A stretch of DNA of 64,000 bases from Alcanivorax quisquiliarum (GCF_023051175.1 NZ_JALKII010000006.1:62001-126000), one strand, 5' to 3'. Shown: positions 8,393 through 16,633, counted from the stretch's first letter. Numbers and translations are program-made. Notes: a model not told the origin generated them from the letters alone.

Positions 8393-8650
8393 ATGAAACA
8401 AAGCAGCTTGAGAAAACCCAGTGACGGTTTGATGCAAATGCTTGCAGCAAATGTCCGTGGCTTTCGACACGCCAAGAGGCTTTCTCAAGAGGAGCTAGCC
8501 GAGCGCTGTGGGTTACACCGAACATACATCGGCTCAGTGGAAAGAGGCGAGAGAAATGTAACCCTGAGCACGCTGGAAACTTTGGCCTTAGCCCTCGACG
8601 TTAGCATCATAGAACTATTGAGTAAGCGAGATATAAGCGATGAAGTATGA
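8393..8650 (+). CDS. Restriction-modification controller (C) protein
   Basis: An 85-residue single-domain XRE protein: MLAANVRGFRHAKRLSQEEL, then LHRTYIGSVERGERNVTLST and LALALDVSIIELL. Length, the YIGSVERGERN recognition helix and location directly before an endonuclease gene are typical of C proteins, which delay endonuclease expression until the methyltransferase has acted. Its last 11 bases overlap the endonuclease start (ATG at 8640). It lies on the plus strand, opposite to the general cassette orientation, and has a C-box upstream. Confidence 0.85.
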   Translation: MKQSSLRKPSDGLMQMLAANVRGFRHAKRLSQEELAERCGLHRTYIGSVERGERNVTLSTLETLALALDVSIIELLSKRDISDEV

Positions 8651-9692
8651 CTCTCTTGAGCCGAATCATTACGCTACCATGATAAAAGAGAGCGGCCTAA
8701 CGATTTATGATGCCATTGAAATTGGTGATCCTGATCTTTGGATTCCAACACCAGAGCTGGAGCATTTACTCAACACTGCAATGCAGGGACTTTCCCTTAC
8801 TGGCCTACCTCTTCGAACACGCTCAAAGGTAGTGAAAGAACATGTTTGTCGGGCTCTTGGATATCCTGTCCCCGCCAGCTTTAAAAAGACGCAGCCAAGA
8901 TTTCAAGGTCAGTTCTTCGACACGTATGTTCAAAAATCTAACAACCTTCAGGTTTGGAACGAAGAGCTTGCGCCTTCGCGGCGCTATGTAATCATTCGTT
9001 TAAATGACGAAGATATTGTCGTCAAGGTAAAAGTTGTGACGGGTGACACGCTGGCCATGCTGGATACCACTGGAACTTTGACACAAAAATACCAAGCTAG
9101 GCTAAACCCCGGAGAGACCGAGTTAGAACTCATCAGCAACAAGGACACAGAACTCCTTCGCGGATTTGTTCGGCCGACATTGGATCTAGCCGCCGTAGCT
9201 AGCCCGGTCAATCAGCCACAGGCGGATCAGCTGCTGCCTATTGGGGAAATATTCGATCGGCTAAAATCACTGGTTGGAAAAAGCTTTGCTGATAGCGGCT
9301 ATGACCAAGAGCGCAATCGAGGAGCAGCGCTCCACCGACTTGTTTGTCAAAGCTTAGGGTACGCAGACTATCGGGATGATGGGCAGTTCCCCGACGTTCG
9401 CCATCAGCTTTTAGAAGTTAAGCTGCAAACTTCACCGACCATTGACCTTGGTCTAGTCTGTCCGAATAGCACTGAAGCTTTGGATGTCCCGATGATCGAG
9501 GGAAGACAAATCCGACACTGTGATGTGCGTTATGCCCTATTTTATGCGTTCACGAACGGCCAAGACGTCACATTAACAAAGTTGTTCCTGACTACTGGCG
9601 AAGACTTTTTTACCCGCTTTCCGCAATTTCAAGGGAAAGTGCTTAACAAAAAACTTCAGATACCTCTCCCTGCTGGATTTTTCGACGATTAG
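8640..9692 (+). CDS. Type II restriction endonuclease (PD-(D/E)XK)
   Basis: A 350-residue protein whose catalytic signature is FPDVRHQLLEVKLQ: P251-D252 and E259-V-K261. The N-terminal part (about 1-190) has no recognised domain and could contain the DNA-recognition region. It is translationally coupled to the C protein and converges on a gamma-type DNA methyltransferase with only 42 bases between the stop codons. Together these support a self-contained type II system. The recognition sequence cannot be read from the protein. Confidence 0.8.
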   Translation: MKYDSLEPNHYATMIKESGLTIYDAIEIGDPDLWIPTPELEHLLNTAMQGLSLTGLPLRTRSKVVKEHVCRALGYPVPASFKKTQPRFQGQFFDTYVQKSNNLQVWNEELAPSRRYVIIRLNDEDIVVKVKVVTGDTLAMLDTTGTLTQKYQARLNPGETELELISNKDTELLRGFVRPTLDLAAVASPVNQPQADQLLPIGEIFDRLKSLVGKSFADSGYDQERNRGAALHRLVCQSLGYADYRDDGQFPDVRHQLLEVKLQTSPTIDLGLVCPNSTEALDVPMIEGRQIRHCDVRYALFYAFTNGQDVTLTKLFLTTGEDFFTRFPQFQGKVLNKKLQIPLPAGFFDD

Positions 9693-9734
9693 GAATGCTG
9701 CCACTCCTCGATTAACTGGAAATAGTATTCCACG

Positions 9735-11471
9735 TCAACCTTCTTCATCACCTGTAAGGGCGCCCCATACCAAGGCGTCCAACTTTTCTACTAGCTGCTC
9801 AGCTTCTGGCGAAGGGCTGCAATCATATACTTGCTTTGCCAAATTTATAATTTTTTGTCCGAGATGGCTGTATGGATCTGGAATAGGAAACTTTTCAACA
9901 TATTGAGTAATGAAGCGGCGGCGGCCTGCATAAAGTTTATTGTTAAAGCTAAGGTCGTAAAATTTTTCAATAAAAGTGGAGTTGCCGACAGCACATGCCA
10001 GCCACAAAAGATCTGTCTGATCTATTTTTTCGCATATGAGCCAGTAACAATCGCCATTAACAACTGAGCCACTCAAGTCAATCCAGAAGGTAGGTTCCTC
10101 GGCAATATCTCGGAAGACAAGCTTAGGTTGATCCCAGGAGCTAGGGTCTTGGGGAACCCATATTTCGTACCATTCCCTCCCAGATTCAATCACATATTTG
10201 CGCCCTTCTAGGGTATCTCGGTATTTTTCAAGATAGGCTTGACTTTGCGGATAATTATCTAAATTTACTGCGCGCCGACGCCCCTGTGCGATTTCATGAG
10301 GGTAAAGGATTTCCGTTTTCTGGGCGAGTTCGCGAGGCTTGAAACGGTGCGCTATATGATGAGTGGTCAGGGGTTTGAGCAGCTCGGGGCGATCCTCTAA
10401 AGACAAGTTCTCCCAGTCTTTCCGGATGAACACTTTATCTGCGCAGGTTTTCACCCCAACACGAATTTTTCCAATATCGCGAAAGGTCCCCCAAGTATGA
10501 GAATTTACTTTCTTTAACCATGAATCAACAGCTTCTGTAGCAACGCGCCAAACCCCATCTGGGGTATCATTGGTATGGAGCTTTCCGTGTTGAACATGGA
10601 AACGCCGCCCATCATTGATCTTAATGATCCCTTTTTTAGAAAGCGCTTCGATTGGATTTGAAGCCTCATCAGTTTCCTGATTTTTGGTCTCGTAAATCGT
10701 AGAAAACGCAGGCTTAACGTCACTATGGCCGTTCTTCCCTTCTACGAGAAGAACCGCAGGAAGCACAGCCGCTTCAAATAGCTTGGTATCACCAAAATCC
10801 CAAGCGTGCCGAATATTGAAACGGTCGAAAATAGCTTGGCGAATAGAGGCGCCCGACTTTGTGGTCATAAAGCGGTTAGAAACAATAAGTCCAGCAACAC
10901 CCTTTGGTTTCAAAACTCGTGACATGCCAAGAATGAAGGCGTAGTACAAATCTAAACGACCAGAAAGGCCGAACTGACTTGCTAGAAGCTTTGCCTGCTT
11001 TGCCCCCAGAATTTGAGTGCGGACATAGGGTGGATTGGCAATAATAAGATCGTAGGCCTCAGGGACAGAAGGGCTAAAAAGATCCCCATAGTCGTGAATC
11101 CCAAAATTCTCGAGCACATAATCTAGGAAGCTAACTGATTCAAAATGGAATGATACTAAGGGGAATTTCTTCTGAAGTCGCTCGGCTGCGATATTGAGCG
11201 CGTTTAGGTCTGTCTCAAAGCCATAAACTTCGAGCTTTAAAGCTCTTTGGGACGGCAATTGTTCTAACAAGCTTACAAGTAGCTCTCCATGCCCTACGGC
11301 CGGATCAAGAATTCGAAGGGTCCCCTTACCGGAAAGCTTCCCGACACCCTGGACGATCTGCTTGGCTACAAAATCCGCCAGCAACTTCGGAGTATAGGTG
11401 GCACCAGCAGACTTGTCCTCCGTGACGGAAGAGTAGCGTGATACCGAAACGGCTTGATCAGCAGTAGACAT
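9735..11471 (-). CDS. N6-adenine DNA methyltransferase (gamma class, TaqI/Eco57I-like)
   Basis: Start chosen at the ATG at 11471 (GGGAAAAAC upstream); a TTG at 11489 would add 6 residues. The 578-residue protein has motif I DPAVGHG (56-62), motif IV NPPY (146-149) and, in order, the KPKGVAGLIVSNRF strand of the MTase fold, then a C-terminal target-recognition region from about residue 280. The order motif I before NPPY plus a long C-terminal domain is gamma class, as in M.TaqI. It protects host DNA from the endonuclease at 8640-9692. A C-box-like TGCTACTCATAGT lies just before its start. Confidence 0.85.
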   Translation of the reverse strand: MSTADQAVSVSRYSSVTEDKSAGATYTPKLLADFVAKQIVQGVGKLSGKGTLRILDPAVGHGELLVSLLEQLPSQRALKLEVYGFETDLNALNIAAERLQKKFPLVSFHFESVSFLDYVLENFGIHDYGDLFSPSVPEAYDLIIANPPYVRTQILGAKQAKLLASQFGLSGRLDLYYAFILGMSRVLKPKGVAGLIVSNRFMTTKSGASIRQAIFDRFNIRHAWDFGDTKLFEAAVLPAVLLVEGKNGHSDVKPAFSTIYETKNQETDEASNPIEALSKKGIIKINDGRRFHVQHGKLHTNDTPDGVWRVATEAVDSWLKKVNSHTWGTFRDIGKIRVGVKTCADKVFIRKDWENLSLEDRPELLKPLTTHHIAHRFKPRELAQKTEILYPHEIAQGRRRAVNLDNYPQSQAYLEKYRDTLEGRKYVIESGREWYEIWVPQDPSSWDQPKLVFRDIAEEPTFWIDLSGSVVNGDCYWLICEKIDQTDLLWLACAVGNSTFIEKFYDLSFNNKLYAGRRRFITQYVEKFPIPDPYSHLGQKIINLAKQVYDCSPSPEAEQLVEKLDALVWGALTGDEEG

Positions 11472-11490
11472 GTTTTTCCCATGAGCCAAA

Positions 11491-11504
11491 TGCTACTCAT
11501 AGTA
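11491..11504 (-). promoter_or_regulatory. C-box-like half site before the methyltransferase
   Basis: TGCTACTCATAGTA at 11491-11504 repeats TGCTACTTATAGTC at 8318-8331 with two mismatches. It sits immediately upstream of the methyltransferase start. A shared element on both promoters suggests that the C protein also acts on the methyltransferase promoter. Confidence 0.45.
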
Positions 11505-11576
11505 TTCATTTCAACCAGGAATTGCAAGCCTCATTTGCAATCTAGCGGCGGCCTCCTGCGCAGCTCAATGTGTGCC

Positions 11577-11625
11577 AGCTAACGCCGGCCATCACGCGCC
11601 AGTCGCGTGCATGGCATTGTTAAGC
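11577..11625 (-). other. attC site of the HNH cassette
   Basis: A short 49-base site. Minus strand: GCTTAAC (11625-11619) at the gene side, inner arms GCCATGCACGC and GCGTGATGGC, and GTTAGCT (11583-11577) at the recombination end. The HNH stop codon TAA (11622-11620) lies inside it, as is common in cassettes. Confidence 0.85.
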
Positions 11626-12420
11626 GCTCTCTTTCGAAAACTCGATAGGACAGCCCACATGGGGAACATCCCAATCAACAAGAACGTGCCGCCAGTCGGT
11701 GCTCCTTGAGGAAAGGCAAATTCCTACCCTGAAATTGCCATAGCGGAAGAAGAACACAACCTCCTCTTCCACTTCTAGAATGAATACATCGAAGCCGCAG
11801 GACAAAGCATATTTGTGCTCCTCTGGTAGCGAAGCAAGCACACTGACAAGGTGGTTATCCACAGCCTCAGATCGAACCACGAAGTAAGGCCAAGGATCTG
11901 ACTCAATCCCAAGGACGTGTTGTGAGGCAGCTTGGAATGCAATTGAGCCTGACGGTTGGCACGGAGCCATAATCTCGACGCCCATCTTTAGCAACAAGCG
12001 GGCTATGGCATAGCAGGAATCGTCATGAAGAGGAAACACAATCTTGCCTGAACTCCCATCGGGGGAAAGGAGCATAGGAATCTTTCCCCACTCAGCCTCA
12101 GCTGACAAAATGTTGGATGGAAGGTCAGACTCCGAGAACCAAGTAATTCTGTGCACATCTGAACGGGCAGGTTTACGCTTCTTCGTGACAACACCCAATC
12201 GGCAACGTTCTAAGCCAAGAATCGAACTGTTCAATACTCTAGATTCGAAGCCCGAGCAAGTGTTGTTACATTCCTCGCAGACCCAGCCCGGAGCAAGTAC
12301 CAAGAGGTCATTCCCAAGGGAATGAGGCACAATATGTTCTTCTGAAACGAATGGTCCCAAGCCACTGCAAAAAATGCACTGAAAAGGCGGGGCAACGGTG
12401 GGTGGGCTTGTCTCAGTCAT
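11620..12420 (-). CDS. HNH-endonuclease-like protein (cassette gene)
   Basis: The frame is open to 12567, but that part runs through the neighbouring attC; the ATG at 12420 lies 12 bases inside the cassette, giving 266 residues. A zinc-binding HNH-like core is seen: C15-x2-C18, EEHIVPHSLGND (27-38) and C48-x2-C51-NN. This resembles the HNH_5 group. The C-terminal 150 residues have no recognised domain. HNH nucleases act in defence, mobile elements and repair; no partner is in the same cassette. Confidence 0.75.
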   Translation of the reverse strand: MTETSPPTVAPPFQCIFCSGLGPFVSEEHIVPHSLGNDLLVLAPGWVCEECNNTCSGFESRVLNSSILGLERCRLGVVTKKRKPARSDVHRITWFSESDLPSNILSAEAEWGKIPMLLSPDGSSGKIVFPLHDDSCYAIARLLLKMGVEIMAPCQPSGSIAFQAASQHVLGIESDPWPYFVVRSEAVDNHLVSVLASLPEEHKYALSCGFDVFILEVEEEVVFFFRYGNFRVGICLSSRSTDWRHVLVDWDVPHVGCPIEFSKESA

Positions 12421-12431
12421 AGTTACTGCTC

Positions 12432-12509
12432 GCTTAACGCTGCCAGCAGGGGCACGAAAACCAAAGCGAAGCGGCGGTTTTCGTGCCCCTCTGGCTGGCC
12501 TTGTTATGC
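12432..12509 (-). other. attC site of the repeat-protein cassette
   Basis: 78 bases. Minus strand: GCATAAC (12509-12503), then GGCCAGCCAGAGGGGCACGAAAA-type arm pairing with the opposite arm (GGGGCACGAAAACC on the plus strand faces GGTTTTCGTGCCCC), and GTTAAGC (12438-12432). A long near-perfect cruciform is visible by eye. Confidence 0.88.
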
Positions 12510-12511
12510 AT

Positions 12512-12865
12512 TTAGTTGCAGTAAGTTTGGCTGCCAATTTTTTGGCAAGTTGTGCCATCAGAGCCATAGGTTGTATTGCCTATACGCTGAACAGTACTCC
12601 CGTCAGAGTTGTATAGCGTGTTGCCTATTTGCTGAGATGTGGAACCGTCTGAGTTGTATGTAGTGTTACCAATACGTTGCGATGTTGAGCCATTGCTGCC
12701 GTATGTGGTGTTTCCAATTTGTTGCGAAGTAGAGCCATTGGACCCGTAAGTGGTGTTACCAATATTTTGATATGTAGTGCCAGACTGACCATGTAAATAG
12801 TCTTGCGCTTGCGCTACGCCTGAAAATGCTACTACTGCCGATATTGCTAATATTACTTTTTTCAT
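12512..12865 (-). CDS. Secreted protein with 15-residue tandem repeats (cassette gene)
   Basis: A 117-residue protein. The start is the ATG at 12865 (GGAGAAACACCC upstream), 25 bases from the previous attC. Residues 1-20 form a signal peptide (KKVILAISAVVAFSGVAQAQ). The rest is five and a half copies of a 15-residue unit of the form IGNTTYGSNGSTSQQ, with N/D and Q/R exchanges; the last copy carries two cysteines (GTTCQKIG, TYCN). The unit should form a repetitive beta structure. Similar GNTTY-type proteins occur in other genomes from memory, but the function is unknown. The DNA repeats of 45 bp could recombine. Confidence 0.75.
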   Translation of the reverse strand: MKKVILAISAVVAFSGVAQAQDYLHGQSGTTYQNIGNTTYGSNGSTSQQIGNTTYGSNGSTSQRIGNTTYNSDGSTSQQIGNTLYNSDGSTVQRIGNTTYGSDGTTCQKIGSQTYCN

Positions 12866-12889
12866 GGGTGTTTCTCCGTTGGTTTGATT

Positions 12890-12944
12890 GCATAACGCCT
12901 GCATCAGGTGCGCCGTAAGCGTCACCTGGATGCACTTGTTATAT
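12890..12944 (-). other. attC site of the Hachiman cassette
   Basis: 55 bases. Minus strand ATATAAC (12944-12938) to GTTATGC (12896-12890). Inner arms TGCATCCAGGTGA and CACCTGATGCA pair around CGCTTACGG, with an unpaired base. The hamB stop TAA (12941-12939) is inside it. Confidence 0.88.
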
Positions 12945-15056
12945 TCCGTATGCGGCTCTCTCTAAGAAGCTTTTGATTACAGGATCTTCTATTTTTGAAG
13001 TGTCAACCGCTGATAGGCGATTTAGAGCTTCATCTAAGTCTCCATCGGTGGACAGATAATCCTCAATTAATGCAGATATTTCTATTGGAAGCCCATACTC
13101 TTCTAGAGCGACTATGGATGAGTCATAGAAATAGTTCTCAACTGAGGAGGCATAAGCTGTGTATTCGCACTCGTAATCAATTTTGTGCTTTCTCAAGTAC
13201 TCATTCGTGATAGTTTCAATTGCTCGTATTATTCTAGGGAAGTGAAAATTCGCCCAAAGCCTTTTAAAATCGAGCTCTTTCGTAATTATGCTTGTAATAT
13301 CTGAGTCTGCATTATAATTGAGCCTGTCATTAACTATGTTATGGATAGTGGGCTTAGACATTAACTGGTTTATTTTGAAAGCAAGCTGTTTAGCTGAGCT
13401 AATACTTCTGTTACCAAGACTTTTACCATTAAAGTTGTTCCAAATCAGTGTACAGATGAAGGACAACTGCTCATAGTCAGGGTATCCCCTCCAGAGCAGC
13501 ATATGACTCCAGTTCTGAAAATTTGTCTCAAGAGCTTTAGCAAAGTTGACTTGATCACTTGGATCTATCGTCTTATTTAATCTTATTGTTTCAAGCGACA
13601 AATAATCTTGCTCGTAGTATTTCTTGATCTTCTCTTTGCCTTTTTCAGTGAGGTCATTTTCATCAATATTTAATAGCAAAGAGTCAGGTGTATTCTCATC
13701 TTGATTGTATAAAGGCAGCTCTACAAGGGGGAGCTGATCTATTGGAGGTGGAGATAATATATACACATTTCCAACGAAATGCTTAAACATTCGACCACTT
13801 CTTCCTGAGATATTATTAAATGTAAATATATCTAGCTTCTTCCTGTTAATCGAATCATCATAACAGACTATGTTTTTTGCTGATGTATTAACACCTTCAA
13901 TAAGCGTTGACGTGCATACTAAATATTTGATTTCACCCGAGTTAAATAAATCAACAATATACTGAGAAATTCCTCTTGGAATTCTCGCATGGTGAATGCC
14001 TACACCATTTTTTAGTGCTTTGGTAAGAATCCACTCTTCATGATAATTTTCAGAAACCCATGCCGCTAGCTCCCTAGCTTTATTGCCTGGTTCTTTTCTA
14101 ATATTCTCATAGATTAACTCAGCTGCTTTGTTTGCTCTATCAGGTGAACTTGAGAAGACAATAGTTGGCCCTTCGACTTTTTCACATATGTCAATTAGTG
14201 AGCCCTCTTTATCAGAGCCTGTGAAGTCATGTATCTCAGTAACAACTGTATTGTAATTGTATTTGACAAATTCAAACTTTACATTTTCAACAAATTCACC
14301 AGCCACACCATTTATGTTTGGCCCTAACATATAAAAATGCTCGCATTTTTTATAAAGCCTGTAAAAAGCCTCATTGAGCAATGCACACCTATTTCCACTG
14401 TCGGCCCAAGTACTTAATTTATAAAACTCATCAATCACAAAAAAATCAACATCACCAACAAAATCTTCTTCTATCACTCGCTCTTGAGTTAGAACATATA
14501 TATTTTTGTCAGACGCTTCCTGTAAGGAATGGGTAATCACCTTATAGTTTTCTTTGAACTTTGAAAGCCGGCGTCTTGTTTCATCTATTAGAGATATAGT
14601 AGGAACAACAACTACTATATTGCTAAACTTTTGACTCGCTATTACCGCATCAATGATCAAGCTTTTACCAAAACTTGTTGGAGCACTAAGAACAACACTA
14701 ACTCCAGACAAAAGCTTGTAGAAAATTTCAGCCTGAGGGCCATGCAGTACAGCTTCTGAGTCATTTCCAATGTCTGTTGTATGTGCAAAGTACGCTAATG
14801 CATCCGCAAGGGATAATTCATCTGAATTTAAGTATGGGAATAGCTTTAACTCCCTCAACAAATTATCAATTATTATTTTGCTTGAACCGAACAACTCATA
14901 TTTTTCTAACGACCTTATCACTAAATTTTGCACTTTACTCACTGATTGGGAGTCCGCATTGTTGTATAAAGTACAAAGATTTTTTGCAAGCTCGAATGAG
15001 TTTCGTGAAATATAGTCGTCATCTTTAAGATGATTTTCAACTTCTACTAGTTCCAT
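12939..15056 (-). CDS. hamB: Hachiman defence helicase HamB
   Basis: A 705-residue superfamily 2 helicase. Motif I APTSFGKS (125-132), motif Ia VVPTISLIDETRRRL, motif II DEFY (209-212), and in the second RecA domain GVGIHHARIPRG, VCTSTLIEGVNT and NISGRSGRMF (motif VI). The last 250 residues are helical. Directly behind a DUF1837 gene, with a 10-base overlap, this is the HamAB arrangement: HamB senses aberrant DNA and restrains the HamA nuclease. The DNA is A+T-rich compared with the core genes, pointing to acquisition. The whole two-gene system forms one integron cassette. Confidence 0.88.
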   Translation of the reverse strand: MELVEVENHLKDDDYISRNSFELAKNLCTLYNNADSQSVSKVQNLVIRSLEKYELFGSSKIIIDNLLRELKLFPYLNSDELSLADALAYFAHTTDIGNDSEAVLHGPQAEIFYKLLSGVSVVLSAPTSFGKSLIIDAVIASQKFSNIVVVVPTISLIDETRRRLSKFKENYKVITHSLQEASDKNIYVLTQERVIEEDFVGDVDFFVIDEFYKLSTWADSGNRCALLNEAFYRLYKKCEHFYMLGPNINGVAGEFVENVKFEFVKYNYNTVVTEIHDFTGSDKEGSLIDICEKVEGPTIVFSSSPDRANKAAELIYENIRKEPGNKARELAAWVSENYHEEWILTKALKNGVGIHHARIPRGISQYIVDLFNSGEIKYLVCTSTLIEGVNTSAKNIVCYDDSINRKKLDIFTFNNISGRSGRMFKHFVGNVYILSPPPIDQLPLVELPLYNQDENTPDSLLLNIDENDLTEKGKEKIKKYYEQDYLSLETIRLNKTIDPSDQVNFAKALETNFQNWSHMLLWRGYPDYEQLSFICTLIWNNFNGKSLGNRSISSAKQLAFKINQLMSKPTIHNIVNDRLNYNADSDITSIITKELDFKRLWANFHFPRIIRAIETITNEYLRKHKIDYECEYTAYASSVENYFYDSSIVALEEYGLPIEISALIEDYLSTDGDLDEALNRLSAVDTSKIEDPVIKSFLERAAYGI

Positions 15057-15904
15057 CTTTGAAGCTCTCCATGAAGTTTATCCTGGAGGTCTTTCTTTGA
15101 CTTCAGGGGCAATAAAATTAGAACTATGTTGACTGATTTTGGGAGGTTTTTACTTCTAAAAGTATTCCAGTGCTCGTTTACTTCAGACGCAAAGTCCCGC
15201 TTGAAGTCATCTGTAACTCGATCATAGCTGTTTACAGTGCCACTATCATACGACAAAAGAACAGGAATGGTGACTGAATCAAATATCTCATCTAGTGAAG
15301 TATTATTATCTAAAAGCTTGCTTAATTTATCTGAGCTAGGCCAGCTTTTATCTATTTTATTTGTAATAGCTGAAAATTCATCTCTTAGATAGTCACGCTT
15401 CGTATGGTCATTTAATTCTTTTATGACATCTCGAATTGCACTCCCAATATCCTTATAAAATTTAACCTCTCCTAGCCAAAGCTCCAGCTTATCTTCTTTT
15501 GCAATTGTATGAACACAATCAAATCCTTTTACTGTGTCATTCCTTGAATCTTTATAATGCATCTTACTTATAGCGGGAAATGTTCTAAATACATGGCGTA
15601 TAACAATGTGAAGAAGTAGTTCACCAAATTCACCTCTACTTCCATATTTCTCTGTTTTATATATTGCTTTTGCCGCCTTCTTAATCAATTTTACAGCGTT
15701 GCTTGGGCCAAGTGATTTCCATTCACTATATTTCAAAGCAAATTCAGGCAACCATTCCATTACATGCTCTGCAAGTTGCTCACCTCTCCACTCCCCAAGT
15801 TCATATCCCGCACACATTGCAACTAACCAAGGTTCAGCCTCATATTGTTGGCACCTTACTTCTAAAAACTTTTCGGGATGAGGAGGAGTTACTCCATGAG
15901 ACAT
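15047..15904 (-). CDS. hamA: Hachiman defence effector nuclease HamA (DUF1837)
   Basis: A 285-residue protein with the DUF1837 core GEFGELLLHIVIRHVF (91-106), then KGFDCVH with D129 and LWLGEVKFYKD with E146 and K148, a PD-(D/E)XK-type D...ExK site. In Hachiman systems HamA degrades DNA when released by HamB. AAGGA lies about 7 bases before the ATG, 41 bases from the preceding attC, so the cassette is compact and its promoter must be short or external. All three catalytic residues are present, so the nuclease looks intact. Confidence 0.88.
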   Translation of the reverse strand: MSHGVTPPHPEKFLEVRCQQYEAEPWLVAMCAGYELGEWRGEQLAEHVMEWLPEFALKYSEWKSLGPSNAVKLIKKAAKAIYKTEKYGSRGEFGELLLHIVIRHVFRTFPAISKMHYKDSRNDTVKGFDCVHTIAKEDKLELWLGEVKFYKDIGSAIRDVIKELNDHTKRDYLRDEFSAITNKIDKSWPSSDKLSKLLDNNTSLDEIFDSVTIPVLLSYDSGTVNSYDRVTDDFKRDFASEVNEHWNTFRSKNLPKSVNIVLILLPLKSKKDLQDKLHGELQRWN

Positions 15905-15944
15905 GATCTTTCCTTCGTGAACTTACTCAAAACTTGAATTAGGA

Positions 15945-16025
15945 ATTTAACGCCGCGCACAAAGGCGCGAGCTTGCGAGCGTCCTGCCGCCACTTGTGGC
16001 GGCGTATTGGTGCGCCTGGTTATGC
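15945..16025 (-). other. attC site of the HEPN-like cassette
   Basis: 81 bases. Minus strand GCATAAC (16025-16019) to GTTAAAT (15951-15945). The arms include GGCGCACCAATACGCC-type and GGCGCGAGC/GCGAGCGTCC inner pairs. The stop codon TAA (16022-16020) of the HEPN-like gene lies inside. Confidence 0.8.
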
Positions 16026-16556
16026 CTTTGGAGCATTTCGCCTCTCCTTTTCCCACCGAAGATAAAGCCCCTTTACAAATGCCAAGTAATCCACTATATC
16101 CTCTTCCCTTAACGGTGCCGGCCTAAACTGTTCTGGAGGCGCGTGTGAGAGAGCATTTCGTAGATTGGCCCACAACAGAAGTTCTTGTATTTCTTTAGGC
16201 TCAATGGTGTAGCCGCCCGCTTGAAGGGCTTCTAGCTTCGCCTTCAAACCGAACAACTTCTTTCCGTCAATTATTAGCTGATGAGCTATTACAGCCTCAA
16301 TTAGTCCTTGCAGTCGCCACAGAGCGAATTGCCACAGATACTGGTTGTCCGTATATCGGTAGTAAGCTACATCATCGAGAATATCGTCCGCTACGTCTGG
16401 GCTTTCTTTTCTTACCTTTGCTGCCTCTTTTTCATATTGCTCGGTTCGAGCATCAATCATCTCTCTGACTAGCTCGACTGCATGATCAAAGTCGGATTCT
16501 GTGATGCCATAGACCCAGTATTGTTTTTCGGTAAGGCCTTTCAGTTGATCACGCAC
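16020..16556 (-). CDS. HEPN-like small protein (cassette gene)
   Basis: The frame opens at an ATG (16589) that lies inside the neighbouring attC. I prefer the GTG at 16556 (AAAGGA 6-9 bases upstream), giving 178 residues. An all-helical protein; near the C-terminus LRNALSHAPPEQ shows R133-x4-H138, the RX4-6H motif of HEPN ribonucleases. No signal peptide or membrane segment. HEPN proteins act in toxin-antitoxin and abortive-infection systems, but the motif also occurs by chance in helical proteins. It sits next to an ATPase cassette. Confidence 0.6.
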   Translation of the reverse strand: MRDQLKGLTEKQYWVYGITESDFDHAVELVREMIDARTEQYEKEAAKVRKESPDVADDILDDVAYYRYTDNQYLWQFALWRLQGLIEAVIAHQLIIDGKKLFGLKAKLEALQAGGYTIEPKEIQELLLWANLRNALSHAPPEQFRPAPLREEDIVDYLAFVKGLYLRWEKERRNAPKA

Positions 16557-16571
16557 TTCGATTCCTTTGAG

Positions 16572-16631
16572 GCATAACGCCTCAAACACCGGCGCAGCTT
16601 TTTTGCGTCCGCGTGCTTTGACTTGTTAGTT
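16572..16631 (-). other. attC site of the ATPase cassette
   Basis: 60 bases. Minus strand AACTAAC (16631-16625) to GTTATGC (16578-16572). The centre GCGCAGC TTTTTT GCGTCC on the plus strand is a variant of the core shared with the attC sites at 17935 and 18602. Confidence 0.82.
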
Positions 16632-16633
16632 CA

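Noticed and set aside
8042-8488. A 148-codon minus-strand frame through the distal attC and C-box
   Set aside because: It crosses the attC, the 16-bp inverted repeat and the start of the C-protein gene, and has no recognisable domain.
12512-12567. An upstream extension of the HNH gene to 12567
   Set aside because: The extra 49 codons run through the attC and the end of the repeat-protein gene, so they cannot belong to a mobile cassette gene; the ATG at 12420 is used instead.
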